DNA of 64,000 nucleotides from Nymphaea colorata (lineage: Eukaryota > Streptophyta > Magnoliopsida > Nymphaeales > Nymphaeaceae), in assembly GCF_008831285.2 (NCBI RefSeq), contig NC_045146.1:14089289-14153288 (forward strand), given 5' to 3'. How positions within the stretch are numbered: the first letter of the stretch is position 1; each line of letters opens with the position of its first letter. Under the pieces are notes generated by a model that was given only the letters and a program-made list of their open reading frames with translations, was not told the DNA's origin and made no database searches. Position numbers and translations under genes: made by a program. Below are positions 24,976 to 37,135 of this stretch, one piece after another.

Positions 24976-25199
24976 CTCCTCCTCCTCCTCTCTCTCCGCA
25001 AGAGTCTGTATTTTCCTTCTCTTCTTCCTCGATCAATAAATTAATTACAAAATGGCCGAAAGATGGGACAAAGAAAACAGGGCGAGTCTTTGGCTGCTGC
25101 ACGGTTTCTGGTGGCTCGCTGTTCCGCCGCTGTATATCCGGAGCGCCGGGTCGAGAAGACGAAACGCTCAATTACCGATATGCCCCTGATCTGTACGAA

Positions 25200-27430
25200 C
25201 AGAATTCCACGAAACCCCGCTGCGTGGCGGCAATGAAATCAAGCTCGAACCGAACTTGAGTAAAGTATTGGTTCCGTTCAGTGGAAATTACAAAAACAGT
25301 GTTGGCTATTCTTGTAAATTATCATGATGTTGGATCGCGAGTCAATTTTCCAAAAATACCGGAGCTCTTACTTTTGACTCGACTTAATTAACTCCGTTAT
25401 AAAAAAAATATGGAAACATTCTCACATGTGGCTGATCTTATGGGCTTAAGATTCTTTTGTTCTTAATCTAAACCACACTTCATCCGACAACAATTCACAT
25501 CCCGTCGGATTTAAGATCTTGAAGATTCAAAAACTTTGAATTTAAAATCAAACCTCCCTTCTCCCATCTTAAATTCTACTTTTTTTTTTAATGCGAAAAA
25601 GTAAAATATGAATTTAAGTTTGAATCTTAGGTCTAATTTGAAATCTTTAATTTAATAAACAATGTCATTTTACAATTAATCTTTTCTAGTATCAACAAAG
25701 GCATGTCACGTCCATTATCTCATTATCCTTGGATTTAAAATTCGAAGAAATCAAGCGCCCCTAAGATATCAAGTGATCTTTATCTGAAAGCTGACTTGTT
25801 CATAAGAAATCTGTAGGAAAAGTGCATCTGCTTTGAGTGAAAAGTTTTTTTTTTTTTTCTAATGAGAAGAGGTGCGTGGTTCAATTAAACAGGTCAGATT
25901 CGGATCAGTTAAAATAATTTAACATTCGATTCAAAGCTGGTCGACTACCATGAAAAGCTCCAACGTTTTCAAAGTACTCTTGGCCCACTTGCCCCAAACT
26001 CCGTGGATCTTGACTCTGACCGCATTGATTTTTTTGGAAGAAGAAAAAATCTAGCCTACATTTTTTTTTTTTTTTTACTTTTGTTTTTAAAAAACGATCG
26101 TTAAGAAGAATTATTATTATTCGTAATTGCCAAATTAAAAACACCTCTTAACTTGTCTTAAATAATGATTTAAAGGGGTTTGGCACATTGTAAAACAAAC
26201 CTTGGTCCGTTGTCAATGGCCATAACATATCACCGTTCCTTTTTCATATGCAAACTTCCAACTTTTCACAGGAGTGATTAGAGGTTTCTCGATGACTGCA
26301 AGTCACGTGAAGCAGCAGTTGTCTATAAATGGTGAAAAGAAAAAGAATTGCATATATTACATCAAAGATTCTAGAAGACAGTCCATAATGCTATGGATTT
26401 AAGATCTTTAAATATATAGTTTTTAACATGTAGCATGGATTTAAACAGTTTATTTAAACTAAGAATCTCCCAAAAGACAATTTTTTTGCAGCCTTGAATG
26501 TAGAATCCGAAGCTATCAAATGCAACCTATATTGAAACTTCAACATATATTTGTACATATATATATAGATAGCTTCTGTTGACTGCCTATTTTCATATAG
26601 ATGTTAATTTTTTTGTTTTAAATTTAGTAACCAATAGTTTAAATTATTTAATAAATAAAACTCTTTTATTGTAAGATGTATATTCAAAACTGTCCGTTTG
26701 GCAAGCAGGCCAACCAATATTTGATAAGGATGGCTTCAGTGGGGCTGGGAACTAGTTGGGGGAGAGCAACTGGTAGCCTCGCTGTGCCCTGCTGGCTGCC
26801 GGGGCCCCCGACTGGTTAGTTTGGGCCTGCAATTCGTTTTAGCGACCGAGCTCAACTCGTTACAGGCCGGGGCCTGACCGTCGTTGTGCCTATTGCCAAA
26901 CGCCCCATATATACCAACTCTTCTGTAAACTGGTGTTTTAAGTACATAATCTGAGGTGAGGAAGATTCAGTCTGGGTTCCGGACCACATTCCTATTGGAA
27001 CTTGTTCTACAAAAGAATGGGGGTGCTAGATAAGTTCTACACTTACAGAGACAGTAAAACAAGACAATAGCAACGTCCAGAAATTAGGGCTGGACCAGAC
27101 AGGGCCCAGGGTGCAAGGTTCACTGTAGGCAAGATATTGGACCACCATGACTCATAATGGACCTCTATCAAAAAGTTTAGCCCCAAGGCAGTGCAGGATG
27201 TAGATTTTAGCGAGAAATAATTTTACTGTTTTGTTCCGTAAACGGTTCGGTGAAACTTAGTCTGAAAAATAAGAAATGACTTATTTGATGAGGAAAAAAT
27301 GGAAGTAAATTGAGCGTGCAGCTAAGAAATAGGATGATACAAGATGAACGGCACAACGGAGAAGGCAAACAATGAGACGGCAAAAATTCTATGGTTCGAT
27401 GGGACGAATCAAATGCAGGAATAGGGGGTG
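25200..27430. other. AT-rich spacer, no recognised gene
   Basis: Between the DUF21/CBS promoter and the hydrolase 3' end I see only AT-rich sequence, homopolymer T runs (25,848 and 26,060), and one GC-rich hAT-like MITE candidate at 26,691-26,906. Confidence 0.6.
26691..26906. mobile_element. hAT-like MITE candidate
   Basis: The left end reads GTCCGTTTGGCAAG and the right end TTGCCAAACGCCCC, so the ends form imperfect inverted repeats around GTTTGGCAA. The 215-bp body is strikingly GC-rich in an AT-rich spacer. GGGGCGTTTGGC-type ends are common in non-autonomous hAT elements of plants. I could not identify a clear target-site duplication. Confidence 0.5.
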
Positions 27431-27435
27431 CAAAA

Positions 27436-30400
27436 CTAGCTCCAGGGGTCATCCCAGCCTTTTGGCACCTCTCTCTTAACAAAATCTAAAATTGCTTGCA
27501 CTGCTTCTTCGACTCGGTTAGAAAGGGAATGATTCCCCCACTCTATCTCAACTTTCTCAGCTCCTCCCATGGCTCTACATATCCTGCAAAGGGGGAAAGA
27601 GTGAGGCCCAGTAGACAAACAGGCCAGATAACATGAAATCAACTTTAAGAAAAAAAAAAAAAAAGGAAAAGAATACCTCTCAACTAGGGCTTTCTTATCA
27701 ACATAATCAGGTACATATTCGTCAGCCATGGAGAAGATGACCTATAATTAATGTCTCAAATTATTAAGCACCTGGAAGAGGAAGTGACACAAAATGATGC
27801 ATATGAATGCAAAAGCCTTTCCTTAAAAAACCAAAAAGAAAAATTATATCATATTTTAAATTATAATAACCCACAAGGTTCCATTCCCAGTAACAGGTCA
27901 TAAACACCACTAGCCTACGAGGTTATATTCACTTCCCATTCATTCTTTGTTCTTTCAGGGTGTCAATTCTGACAGGTTGAATTTTAGATACAGGCGCCTG
28001 CCCTTGATCTACTGAAGACAACTTCCACTAATGATGACTCTTGATAGGTACACCACTATCGTGTGCCATTGTCAAAAGTTCTCTTTGCTTCACATGAACT
28101 GGTCCTTGACCTACTGAAAATAACTTCCACTAATGATGGCTCTCAATAGAAACACCACTATGGCCCGCCATTGTGAAAAATTCACTATTTAAAAGCTTTC
28201 AAGTTTCAACTGGTGTACTTGATGACCAATAGCATTTGATTTCAAAATTTCAGGGCTGCAGTCAGCCAACACACACACCACTTCTTCTCATATACTCAGA
28301 GATATCCTATTTGTCAAGTCTTAGCCTTGTTCATTTTCCTGAATGATTAAGTTAACAGTTACTCGACATAGGTATGATGTTGATGTTGGTGTGTATGATT
28401 CACCCGAAGATGGTTGATTTTCAAAGAAGGAACCAAGCATGCTATGTTGTTTGCTCCATTTTTTGCACACCCACACACCCACACCCATAAATATATGCCC
28501 TTCTGCAAATGAATGGGTTCTGTAGGTAACAAAGAGAAAAATTGTTGTATAAAATGTAGGTTGTAATACACCAAAATCCTACAAGTTCTACAGACTTGTT
28601 TCTGGATGTACATACACTTCATAATTGTATTACCCAGAGCAATAGACTATACCACATAGCACCGTCCAGAAGCATTTAATACCAGCATCTAACAATACTA
28701 GAAAGTTAGAAACAACACGAGAAAGTTGTACACAATGACACGTTGAGGTAGCCAATGTACATAGACCAAAAAGGATTGTAAGTTCTTCGTCAAACACTTG
28801 AAATTCAAGTTCTAAGTTAGTCAAATAATACAAAGCTTAAACTAACAAACATAAACGAGTAGTTTTAAAGGGGCACTGGTACCTGACAAGCTGTATTAGA
28901 CATATGGCCAATCCTTAATCTTAATTGATCATCACTAAGGTCTGAACTGAACATGTCATCATCTCCCATATAAGCACAGAGCGAGTGATATCTGCACAAG
29001 AAAGCATGTGCCTATGATAAGGAGGATAGCTGTACTGACACAAACGTTTTGATTAGATACCACTTATAGTTACATCACAAAATGACCCGCTAGCTATTAT
29101 ATATGTTGAGATAAATGTATTATGGCAAATTTGATGTACAAATATAATGCTCCTTTTCTTGTTATCCACATCTCAGCACCTAAAGACCACACCACATCTA
29201 AACATGCAAAAGATAACTAATCTGCACAAACATCCTAACATAATAATTGTCTTCACTTTGAGTATCGAACTAAAGACTCCTCTAGGTCTACGCCAAGAGA
29301 ATTTAACATGTTAGAACTCCAGAAAAAACTAAAAGTAGAAAATTTGCGAAAGTTAATGCAACAGTTAGCCCGATGAGAGAAAAAAGTTTTCTCTCAAGGA
29401 CCAGATATTGAGATCAACTAATTGTTCTAGTGACATTAACATAGGCTGCTAGTGCTAGGTGACACCCAAAAAATGGGAAAACCCAAAGATGGGTATTCTG
29501 TTACATCTCCCACCTATAAGCAGTTATGGGAGCTTCAGGATTTGCTTCCCTGGGCATTAATTCCATCTCTCGACCTTCGCTGATCATTTTTGCAGCCAGA
29601 TCAATCATTGCAGCAGTTTCAGGCAGAGTTGCTCGATATTCTCGATCACTAACTGGTGCCTGTAGAATAAAATAAAGATTATGCTAGCAAAGTTGAGGGA
29701 CATCACATTTACCATATGCATGACCATGTCAATGCATGAAAGGAGGGAAATAGGTCATGGACACTCTCAAATCCGTAAAATTTATGTACTACAGTTTAGT
29801 CTGAAAATAGAAGTTCACAGTAAAAAATTTAAACTTATGCAAAGGAATTTGCATAAGAACAGATGACCAATTCACATCTAACAAGACTTTCCAGAACAGT
29901 GAACAGTAAGATAACGTTATCAAGAAACAAAAAAAAGCCTTATGCATTGGCTTGCTCCTTGGACCACAATTTTTTAGTTTATGTCCAATTAATGATAAAG
30001 TAAATGACTTATGGAGAAGCCTCCAACTTTGCTTCTTGAACTCTCAACAGAAATAGTTCCTTTAACAAGGAATACATAGTGGAGCAACTCTGTGCATAAA
30101 GCTGCCATGATACATTTTTATTTGGATGTTAACAAATTTTGCCTGCAAGAATTACCACATACTTCACTTTGGTCATGACTCACCATAGATGAGATCATAA
30201 GATATTCAGAGAAAGAAAGATCCCTTGTGCTCCCAAAGGATAACTGGCAATTGCCTTTCCTTTTCTTAGCTAATTAATTATACTGGTACAAATAGTGGTG
30301 CCACATTAATTTAATGTTGTTAAGAAGAAAAAGATTCGATGAACCTGCTAATATCTTCCATGACCCAAGCATATTGATGGCATCCGCGACTAAAGACTTC

Positions 30401-33400
30401 TATTTTTTTTTTAATATGCAAGAAGTTTAATACTTTAATTTATGCATCAAAAACTCAAAATTGCAACAATCCCATCAAATATCACAAATGAACTTAATGA
30501 TTTTCAGATGACAGAAGATCAGGGTATACCTGCAAGATGGCTGCACGCACAGCCCTGGAACAAGCGGTGTTTCTACGCATATAATAAACAATGTCCTGAC
30601 ACAAAGATATAATCTACCCACTTAGATCCATGAAGAAGCATAAACCATCCTTCTAGAGTTAACCTCTCAGTTTTAGATCAAACTAGCCAATATATTACCT
30701 GGCATCCAGTACTATGGCCAAGCAGTATGACACCTTCTGAGTCTTCCTTGTTTATCAAGTAGCTAATCAATTGATCAATCTCCAAAAAATCCTATAGCAT
30801 GAACACCATAGATATATTAAGAGATGCTACTGTTGCATACATGCAGAACCACTTGGCATGCTAAAACATTTATCTATGTGAGATAAATAGTTGAAAATGA
30901 AGATTTTCAACCCTAAAATGCAGACTGTTCTTCTGATACGGGGAATATATATAGAAAGTGTACTAAGAATAGTACAATATTTGAAATCTGTATATCTAAC
31001 ACTGTATGCCAATCATACAGATGCAATTCTTAAGGGGAAAAAAAAAAGGAAAAAAATTGAAAAGCAAATACTCCTCAGTTTCTTGTGCAACTCCAACTTT
31101 CTAACTAAACTTGCAAGACCAGCTTTTTATGCCATTGTTCAAGTAAGGCTTGATTGACAACTGATCACTATGAATGACAGGCAGATACCTTTAACATGTT
31201 AAATTATTATGTGTAAATCTGCAAGCAGGTTCAACCTAAATGCTTATATAATATCAACAACAACAACTCATTTTCTAATGTAACTGCAACTTCTTATAAC
31301 ACCAGCTTTTTGTGTCATTATTCAGGCAAGGCATGATAAAGCTTAAGGCTTGATTGACAACTGATCACTACGAATGACAGGCAGATACCTTTAACATGTT
31401 AAATTATTATGTGCAAACCTGCAAGCAGGTTCAACCTAAATGCTTACATAATATCAACAACAACCACTCATTTTCTAATGTAACTGCAAGCAGGTAATAC
31501 TCTAGTCAATTTTCTAGATGACTAGAGTATTACCTGCAACTTCTTCTAAGGAAAAAAAGAGAGAGAGAAAGAGAGAGGGAGTTCTAATTTCTAACTAGAG
31601 TATTACCTGATTCAAGCTAGAGGTGCCATAGCCTGTATATGAGGATGACAATAAGGGCTGAACAAGTGACCACTTTTCCCTTTCCAGCGCAACTGATAGA
31701 GGTTCCAAATAACTGAAAGAAAAAGGTCTCATGAAACAGAATTCTAAGTAAGGACAAAAAATAAACTATTACAGAACTAATAAACATACTAATTTACAGA
31801 CAAACATATCATAGTTTACTAACAATTATAATATAGAACTTATAGCAGGAATTGGTTATAGTTGACTGGAGGTATGAAATTCATATTTAACCACAGTAGG
31901 ATATGATGAAAATTTGAAAGATGTCAATTGATTACACAAAAACACAAAAGCTTAGAACTGGCGGAGGGGTACCCAGAGGTTTCACACCAAAAAAAAAAAA
32001 GAAACTGGAAAGCATAACAAAGAAGCAATCAGCAAGCTACAATTTCTGAAAATGCCTAGAAAATTCATGATCTCCCTCATAACAAGCGCAACATCATAGA
32101 ATCAAGACTCATGGTGTCATACACATGCCTTTGCATAGCAATCATCAGGTTGACAAGCACAACTTCCAATAAAACCAGGTGTTTATGGCATGAAATTTTG
32201 TGCAAACACATTAAAAATTGCACATTGTTTATTGTTAGACAACTCAACCAAATATAAGCAATGCCAGCCCTAGCGTTAGGTACACAAGCTTAAGGACAGT
32301 CTTTAACCTTCAACCTTGTTCATAAGCATCTCAAGAAAGTATTATATATACATATATATAGACCACACGCATGCACCCATATCATAAGAAGGAAAAGAAC
32401 TTCATACCTTGTAGCCAAAAAACCATCTGTAAGTCCACCAATAAAAATAACTTGTTGCTTGAAATCTCCAGTTTTGAATGCAACCTACAACATTAAAAGC
32501 AGAAAAAACATTGTGAACCTTGACAAGAAAAGACACATATAAATAAAAGGTACAAGACATTTTATAAATAAATCCTTGAGATCTTAAAAACTAAGTGCAT
32601 TTTATAATAGATTACTTTTTCAGGTACGTAGGAAATGATTAAAAAAGTAACTCAATTTGCTGTAACAGCTAAAAAGTTGTGGCAAAGTTAAGCAAATAGG
32701 AGCATCAGGTCATTGTCTGGCATGTAGCACAACATAGTTCTCAATGCTATGATCCAAACGAGATGAACAATTACAAGTCTCCTGGTTCCCTGATCCTTTC
32801 AATAGAAAGGTTATTATTCACCACATTTACACTATCAAAATAAGAATGAATTTATCACCAAAGCTTCTTGTTTCTTGTAATTTTATTTGGTAAATTACCT
32901 TCTAAGAAGTGGACACCAACTTTCATGTCACCTTCAACTAAATAATTTTCTGCAAATATGTTTTGAAAAGGCAATAAGTGGATCAATAGCAACAAGAAAA
33001 GCTACGGAAACAGGTGATTTTCAATTTTCTTTATCGTGTTGAAATGACATCATTTTAATGCGCATAGTGAGAGGCACCTCTCGTGTATAAAAGCAACAAA
33101 CTTGAAGATGACAAGGTGATATTGAATCACTTTACCATGTTTGGATATAGAGGCTGACAGAACTTCACATATAATTAAGCAACATATATGCATATGACAG
33201 CCTTATCATGCCTTAGCAAGTAAAAGTCTGCTGCATTAACATGATTGTCCACTGTATTAGTTTATTGCCACTTTGTCCACTTTGCCACTCGTTCAAGCTT
33301 GTTTATGACCTGCCAACTTTGTATGGTAACTATGGTAACGACCCAACCGACTATCATACTGAGCTTGGGCCCCTAGTCTGAAGGATCCCAACCCGCCCCC

Positions 33401-35428
33401 TAGCAGCTTCGATTTTCACCCAAAAAAGGTTACAAACCAAGATAACCAATCACTTAACAACCCATTTATAAGTTTTTGAAGATCTCTCATAATCTTCAAT
33501 ATGGAATTAAACTTTTAGGATGTTGCAATGCACCTCCCTTAAGGTACACATGCCTGTGTGTGTGACCCTAGTCTGAGTGTTGAATAACGCTATGATAATA
33601 ATGTAATGACTTGACCTACTCCTACAATGAGCATGGGCCCTTAGTCCGATGGATCTTAACTCGCCTCCTAACAGCTTTAGTTTCCACGCAAAAAAAAAGG
33701 CTAAGAACCAAGATAACCAATCACTTAGCAACCAAATTATACGTCCTTGAAGATCTCTTATAATCTTCAATATGGGACTAACTAGGATATTACATCTATA
33801 ACTTCGTGGAGCATTTAACATTGAAGGTGCTTTGAGCAAACCCTTCCTAAGTCATAAATCATGGATAGAGCCTTAACAACAAACTGCCTCAGCCCTCAAG
33901 TATGAGCTTGCTTTGACATTTCTGGATGTGCAGCTTCCTATATGAACAATGGTGAAGTCCACTCCAATATAAAATCGTCATAGCTTTGAAGATGACAAGT
34001 CGTGTACCATCAAGGTACAAAATCCCCATATCAGCTACTGATAAGCATGATGAAGTATAGGAACTTTAGATGCTGTCAAAGCATGACCATGAAGGTTATC
34101 ACAAATGGAAGTACACTTCATGATGAGATCCTCTTTTTTTAGCGCTACAGAGGGGCTTACATGCCAAGAGCTCAAATAACAGTTTACTAAAAGCAAGGAA
34201 GCAATAATCAATAAATCAAAGCATTTGCAATGGCGTCACAAGAGTGATGACATCAAACAAAATATCTGCACATAGAGGCACCTACTACAATTTGTGCAGG
34301 AGGAGTTTTTTCTGATAATTTCTCTATGAAAAGATTGTGCGGCCTGCATTGTTTTGTGCCCTCAAGCATAAAGTTCCATGTAGGACTACACAAAGCATTT
34401 CACACAGACCACCCTTGACGGGACTAAAATAACAAAAGGATTGACCATTGTCCTTCACGAAAGGATAATAAACCGTAAATCTGGTACTTGTACATCTACA
34501 ATAGTGCAACGTTGTAGGCTCAGCATTGACTTTGACAGCAATGCGTTCGACAAAGACCTCTACCAAAGAGGACATGACCAACTTCTGAATGTTTATGTCC
34601 TCAAATATTTTATGTTTCAAATTTCAAGATTCACCAAGACAATATTGACATTATGCATAAGTAAACTTGATGATGAGGCTCATTGTCACTCGGCCACACG
34701 TTTTTCCCTCACTGCATGTGCAGGGAAAGATCAAAGCAAGAAATCCAACACATGAAAGTGTTTCGCGAAGTCCCACTACAGGAAGCATCAACAGAACAGA
34801 AAAATCCGGGAGAAATCAGGAACTCAGATTTGGGAAACAAGATAAATTCAGCGGGAAAGAGGTGAAACGTCAATACCTAACAAATGGTGAGAATACAAAG
34901 ACGAAACCTTGGAATGGCGAAGGCAATTAATCAATTAAGTTCATATACTCCTATTCTTATTACTAAGCTAATTATTGTTTGCGTATAATGTAGACAATGT
35001 AAAACTAAACACGGATCTGTTCACCAAACTCGGTCCAGCATTTGCGTAACAATCAAAAAGACCAAGAACTCCAACATTTCCAAACCCAAAAGTTACAGAT
35101 CATGACAAAAAAAAAAATACTACTGTAAAGACTAGACGAAATCCTCACCACCACAACCAAAAGCCCAGAAAACTTCAACAGCAGTTAAAAAGAGAGGTGA
35201 AAGACAGAGATAGAACGAGAAGAATACCTGGACGGGGTTGGGGCCATACTTGAAGAGAACTCCACCTAGCTGGTTTTTCCGTTGGCCGGAACCGAAGGAG
35301 GCATCACCAGACGCTGATTTTGCTGTATTCGCCATCTTGGGCGTGCTCGATTTGACGGTGTAACTGCGGACGATCCCAGATAACCAAGAACCCGACGAGG
35401 AAGAAGAGAGGGAAGCGGATGGATTCAT
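27436..35428 (-). CDS. DUF1749 (UPF0613-type) alpha/beta hydrolase (9 exons)
   Basis: Exons in order: 35428-35228, 32484-32408, 31712-31607, 30791-30699, 30595-30530, 29659-29514, 28991-28883, 27741-27677 and 27583-27436. Phases close and give 336 residues. Residues 153-157 are GHSTG, the nucleophile elbow (Ser155). DEYVPDYVD in exon 8 and GNHSLSN in exon 9 supply a likely acid and catalytic His. The protein matches the DUF1749 family across its length (Arabidopsis At5g19050 type; fungal UPF0613 proteins are distant relatives). Substrate and pathway are unknown. The start MNPSASLSSS was chosen because it matches the usual N-terminus; an upstream in-frame ATG at 35,512 would add 28 residues. 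The Ser-rich, basic first 65 residues could be an organelle leader, but that is a guess. Intron 1 is unusually long (2.7 kb) and full of duplications. Confidence 0.93.
28002..28190. repeat. Diverged ~102-bp tandem duplication in intron
   Basis: Two units starting at about 28,002 and 28,104 share CTTCCACTAATGATG, ACACCACTAT and GCCATTGT in the same order, with roughly 80 percent identity by eye. They lie in intron 7 of the hydrolase gene. Confidence 0.8.
31119..31490. repeat. ~180-bp tandem duplication in intron 3 of the hydrolase
   Basis: Units at about 31,119-31,300 and 31,301-31,490 share long near-identical blocks (for example GACAGGCAGATACCTTTAAC and TGCAAGCAGGTTCAACC). The second unit has about 20 extra bases near its start. 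The few differences suggest a fairly recent duplication. Confidence 0.9.
31490..31537. repeat. Perfect 19-bp inverted repeat carrying a copied splice donor
   Basis: The arms 31,490-31,508 and 31,519-31,537 are perfect reverse complements around a 10-nt loop (ATTTTCTAGA). Each arm contains CAGGTAATACTCTAGT or its complement, the same word that forms the exon 3 donor of the hydrolase at 31,594-31,609. On the minus strand the right arm presents a second CAG|GTAATA 73 nt downstream of the real donor. Confidence 0.9.
33336..33775. repeat. Two diverged ~170-bp direct repeats in intron 1 of the hydrolase
   Basis: Units at 33,336-33,504 and 33,603-33,775 share AACCAAGATAACCAATCACT and ATAATCTTCAATATGG in the same order. 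Wording such as GAGCTTGGGCCCCTAGTC is typical of dispersed plant repeats, so this may be part of an old mobile element. No coding sequence is visible. Confidence 0.75.
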
Positions 35429-36122
35429 TGGAATTTCTCTCCACCCATGAAACCAAATTGAAATCCCAAACTTCGCAGCTTTCTCCAACCGGCTGGCCTT
35501 CCTCTTTCCCACCGATCAAGGATCAGAGAACCCCAGATTTCTCACAGTAAACTGAGAGAGAAAGAGAGAAGATGGTCGCTCGCCTGCAGCTGGGCCACTC
35601 TAGATCAGCAACCGGATATTCCCCTCGCGAGAAAATGAAGCAAAATGTTTCTTGACACAAAATACCTGGAAAATATCGCCATTATTATGACAGTAAGGTT
35701 TGGTGCAATATATTTTTTTTGACAGAAAAATTCGTAAATGTGGAAGAGAAAACAATATACTAACACGGAAAACTAATAAAACGTCGTCGTACTTCAAAAA
35801 GTATAAAACGATAAATATGTGTTATTTCCGGAGATAATTACGCAAATAACTGCGATATCTTGGGGACGAGTTACATTGCTGACTCCGGCATTGCCGGCTT
35901 CCGACCAATGTGAGAATCCGTCGATTTGAATCGTATCAGGAGCCCACCGATTTGATTCGGTGACCAATTCAAGGTTGCCTCGTCCCAGTTGTTATCTATT
36001 TTATAAAATATTTTAAGACTTTTCATTTTAATTAATTTACATGAATTTTGGTTTTTATTTTAATTGGTAAACATCTTTAATGGTTCTAATTTTGGGTAAG
36101 CATGATTATCCACCATCCAAAG

Positions 36123-36299
36123 TCCCATGGGCGGAGCAAGGTAGGGCTCGCATGAGCTCTGGGCCCACCTTAATAAATTTTAAAAAATTTTATTTGTTTT
36201 GTATAAAAATTTTAAAAAACGATATTTGGGTCATAGTCAAAATTTATAAACTTCAATTCAACTCTCCTCATGAAATTTTTTTGGCTCTGCCCCTACAAT
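36123..36299. mobile_element. GGCGGAG-type short element, copy 1
   Basis: It begins GGGCGGAGCAAGG and ends TTGGCTCTGCCCCTAC, so the ends are imperfect inverted repeats. The interior is AT-rich with no coding capacity. About 175 bp. Confidence 0.45.
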
Positions 36300-36765
36300 G
36301 TTGAAAGGGCAGTCATGGTTGCATTCGAGCCTAAATGAGCCGGCATAAGTTATTGTTGCAGCATGGTTTTCAACAAAAAAAAAAGCATGATACTGATCCA
36401 AATCCAAATTCAGAAATCAATTTGATACAGAATCCTTCTTATACAATCTGATCGATGATCGGTTTTTATGTAAAAATTCAAAATCCGATTCTACATTTTC
36501 TTTTTAACAAATCAGCAAATCATACTCTTACTCTGACTAAGCAATATCTAATTACTTGTGTAGTTGAAGCTAAATGAAGAAAACAAAGATTAAAAATGAG
36601 ACCTCATGTCTTACGTAAATGTGATAATTAACCGCAGAAGTGAGCTTCCAACTTTGAGCTCCTGCAGACAAACATGAGATCAGAAAGCTTGTAAAACGCT
36701 TTTAAGCATAGGAAATACATGGCCGAGATGGTAACATGCTGCATGTTGACAAAAGGTTTGTAAAA

Positions 36766-37020
36766 TCAACCGAATGCGTGAGCCTTTTCATTTTTCTTCA
36801 ATCTGCAGTATTGTTCTAATTTTCTCAATCCTTGGATATCAACAGCAGTTATATGTTCATTATCTCCAATATATGATGTAAGCTTTTGAAACAACACTTT
36901 GCTAGACACCACCTTGCATATAAAACCCTCAAGAACATACACCTTATGTCTCCAAGATTCTGGCTTGTTTCGGAGCTTATGTAGGACATCTTTCAACTTG
37001 ACTGCCATGATTGACACCAT
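36766..37020 (-). CDS. Unrecognised 84-residue open frame
   Basis: An ATG-started frame opens MVSIMAVKLKDVLHKLRNKP and has a balanced, charged composition that looks more protein-like than most spacer frames. I do not recognise the family and see no partner exon. It lies just downstream of a SINE-like head on the same strand, so it may be a gene fragment, a chance frame, or part of a transposed sequence. Confidence 0.2.
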   Translation of the reverse strand: MVSIMAVKLKDVLHKLRNKPESWRHKVYVLEGFICKVVSSKVLFQKLTSYIGDNEHITAVDIQGLRKLEQYCRLKKNEKAHAFG

Positions 37021-37039
37021 TTATAGTTCAGATGAGTAA

Positions 37040-37135
37040 CACTCCAAAGTGTGATAATGACCATGAGATTCAAATCCCGAACCTGTTAAGTGTGAGCCAC
37101 TTTGCTGTCCGGTTGTGCTACATATGACGGGAAAG
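37040..37135 (-). mobile_element. tRNA-derived SINE-like head
   Basis: On the minus strand TAGCACAACCGG fits the pol III A box consensus fully. About 33 nt later CAGGTTCGGGATTTGAATC resembles a B box region. I could not define the 3' end or target-site duplications. Confidence 0.35.

Noticed and set aside
35429-35512. Start at 35,512 for the hydrolase
   Set aside because: The downstream ATG at 35,428 matches the usual N-terminus of plant relatives better; the upstream extension is basic and not recognised.
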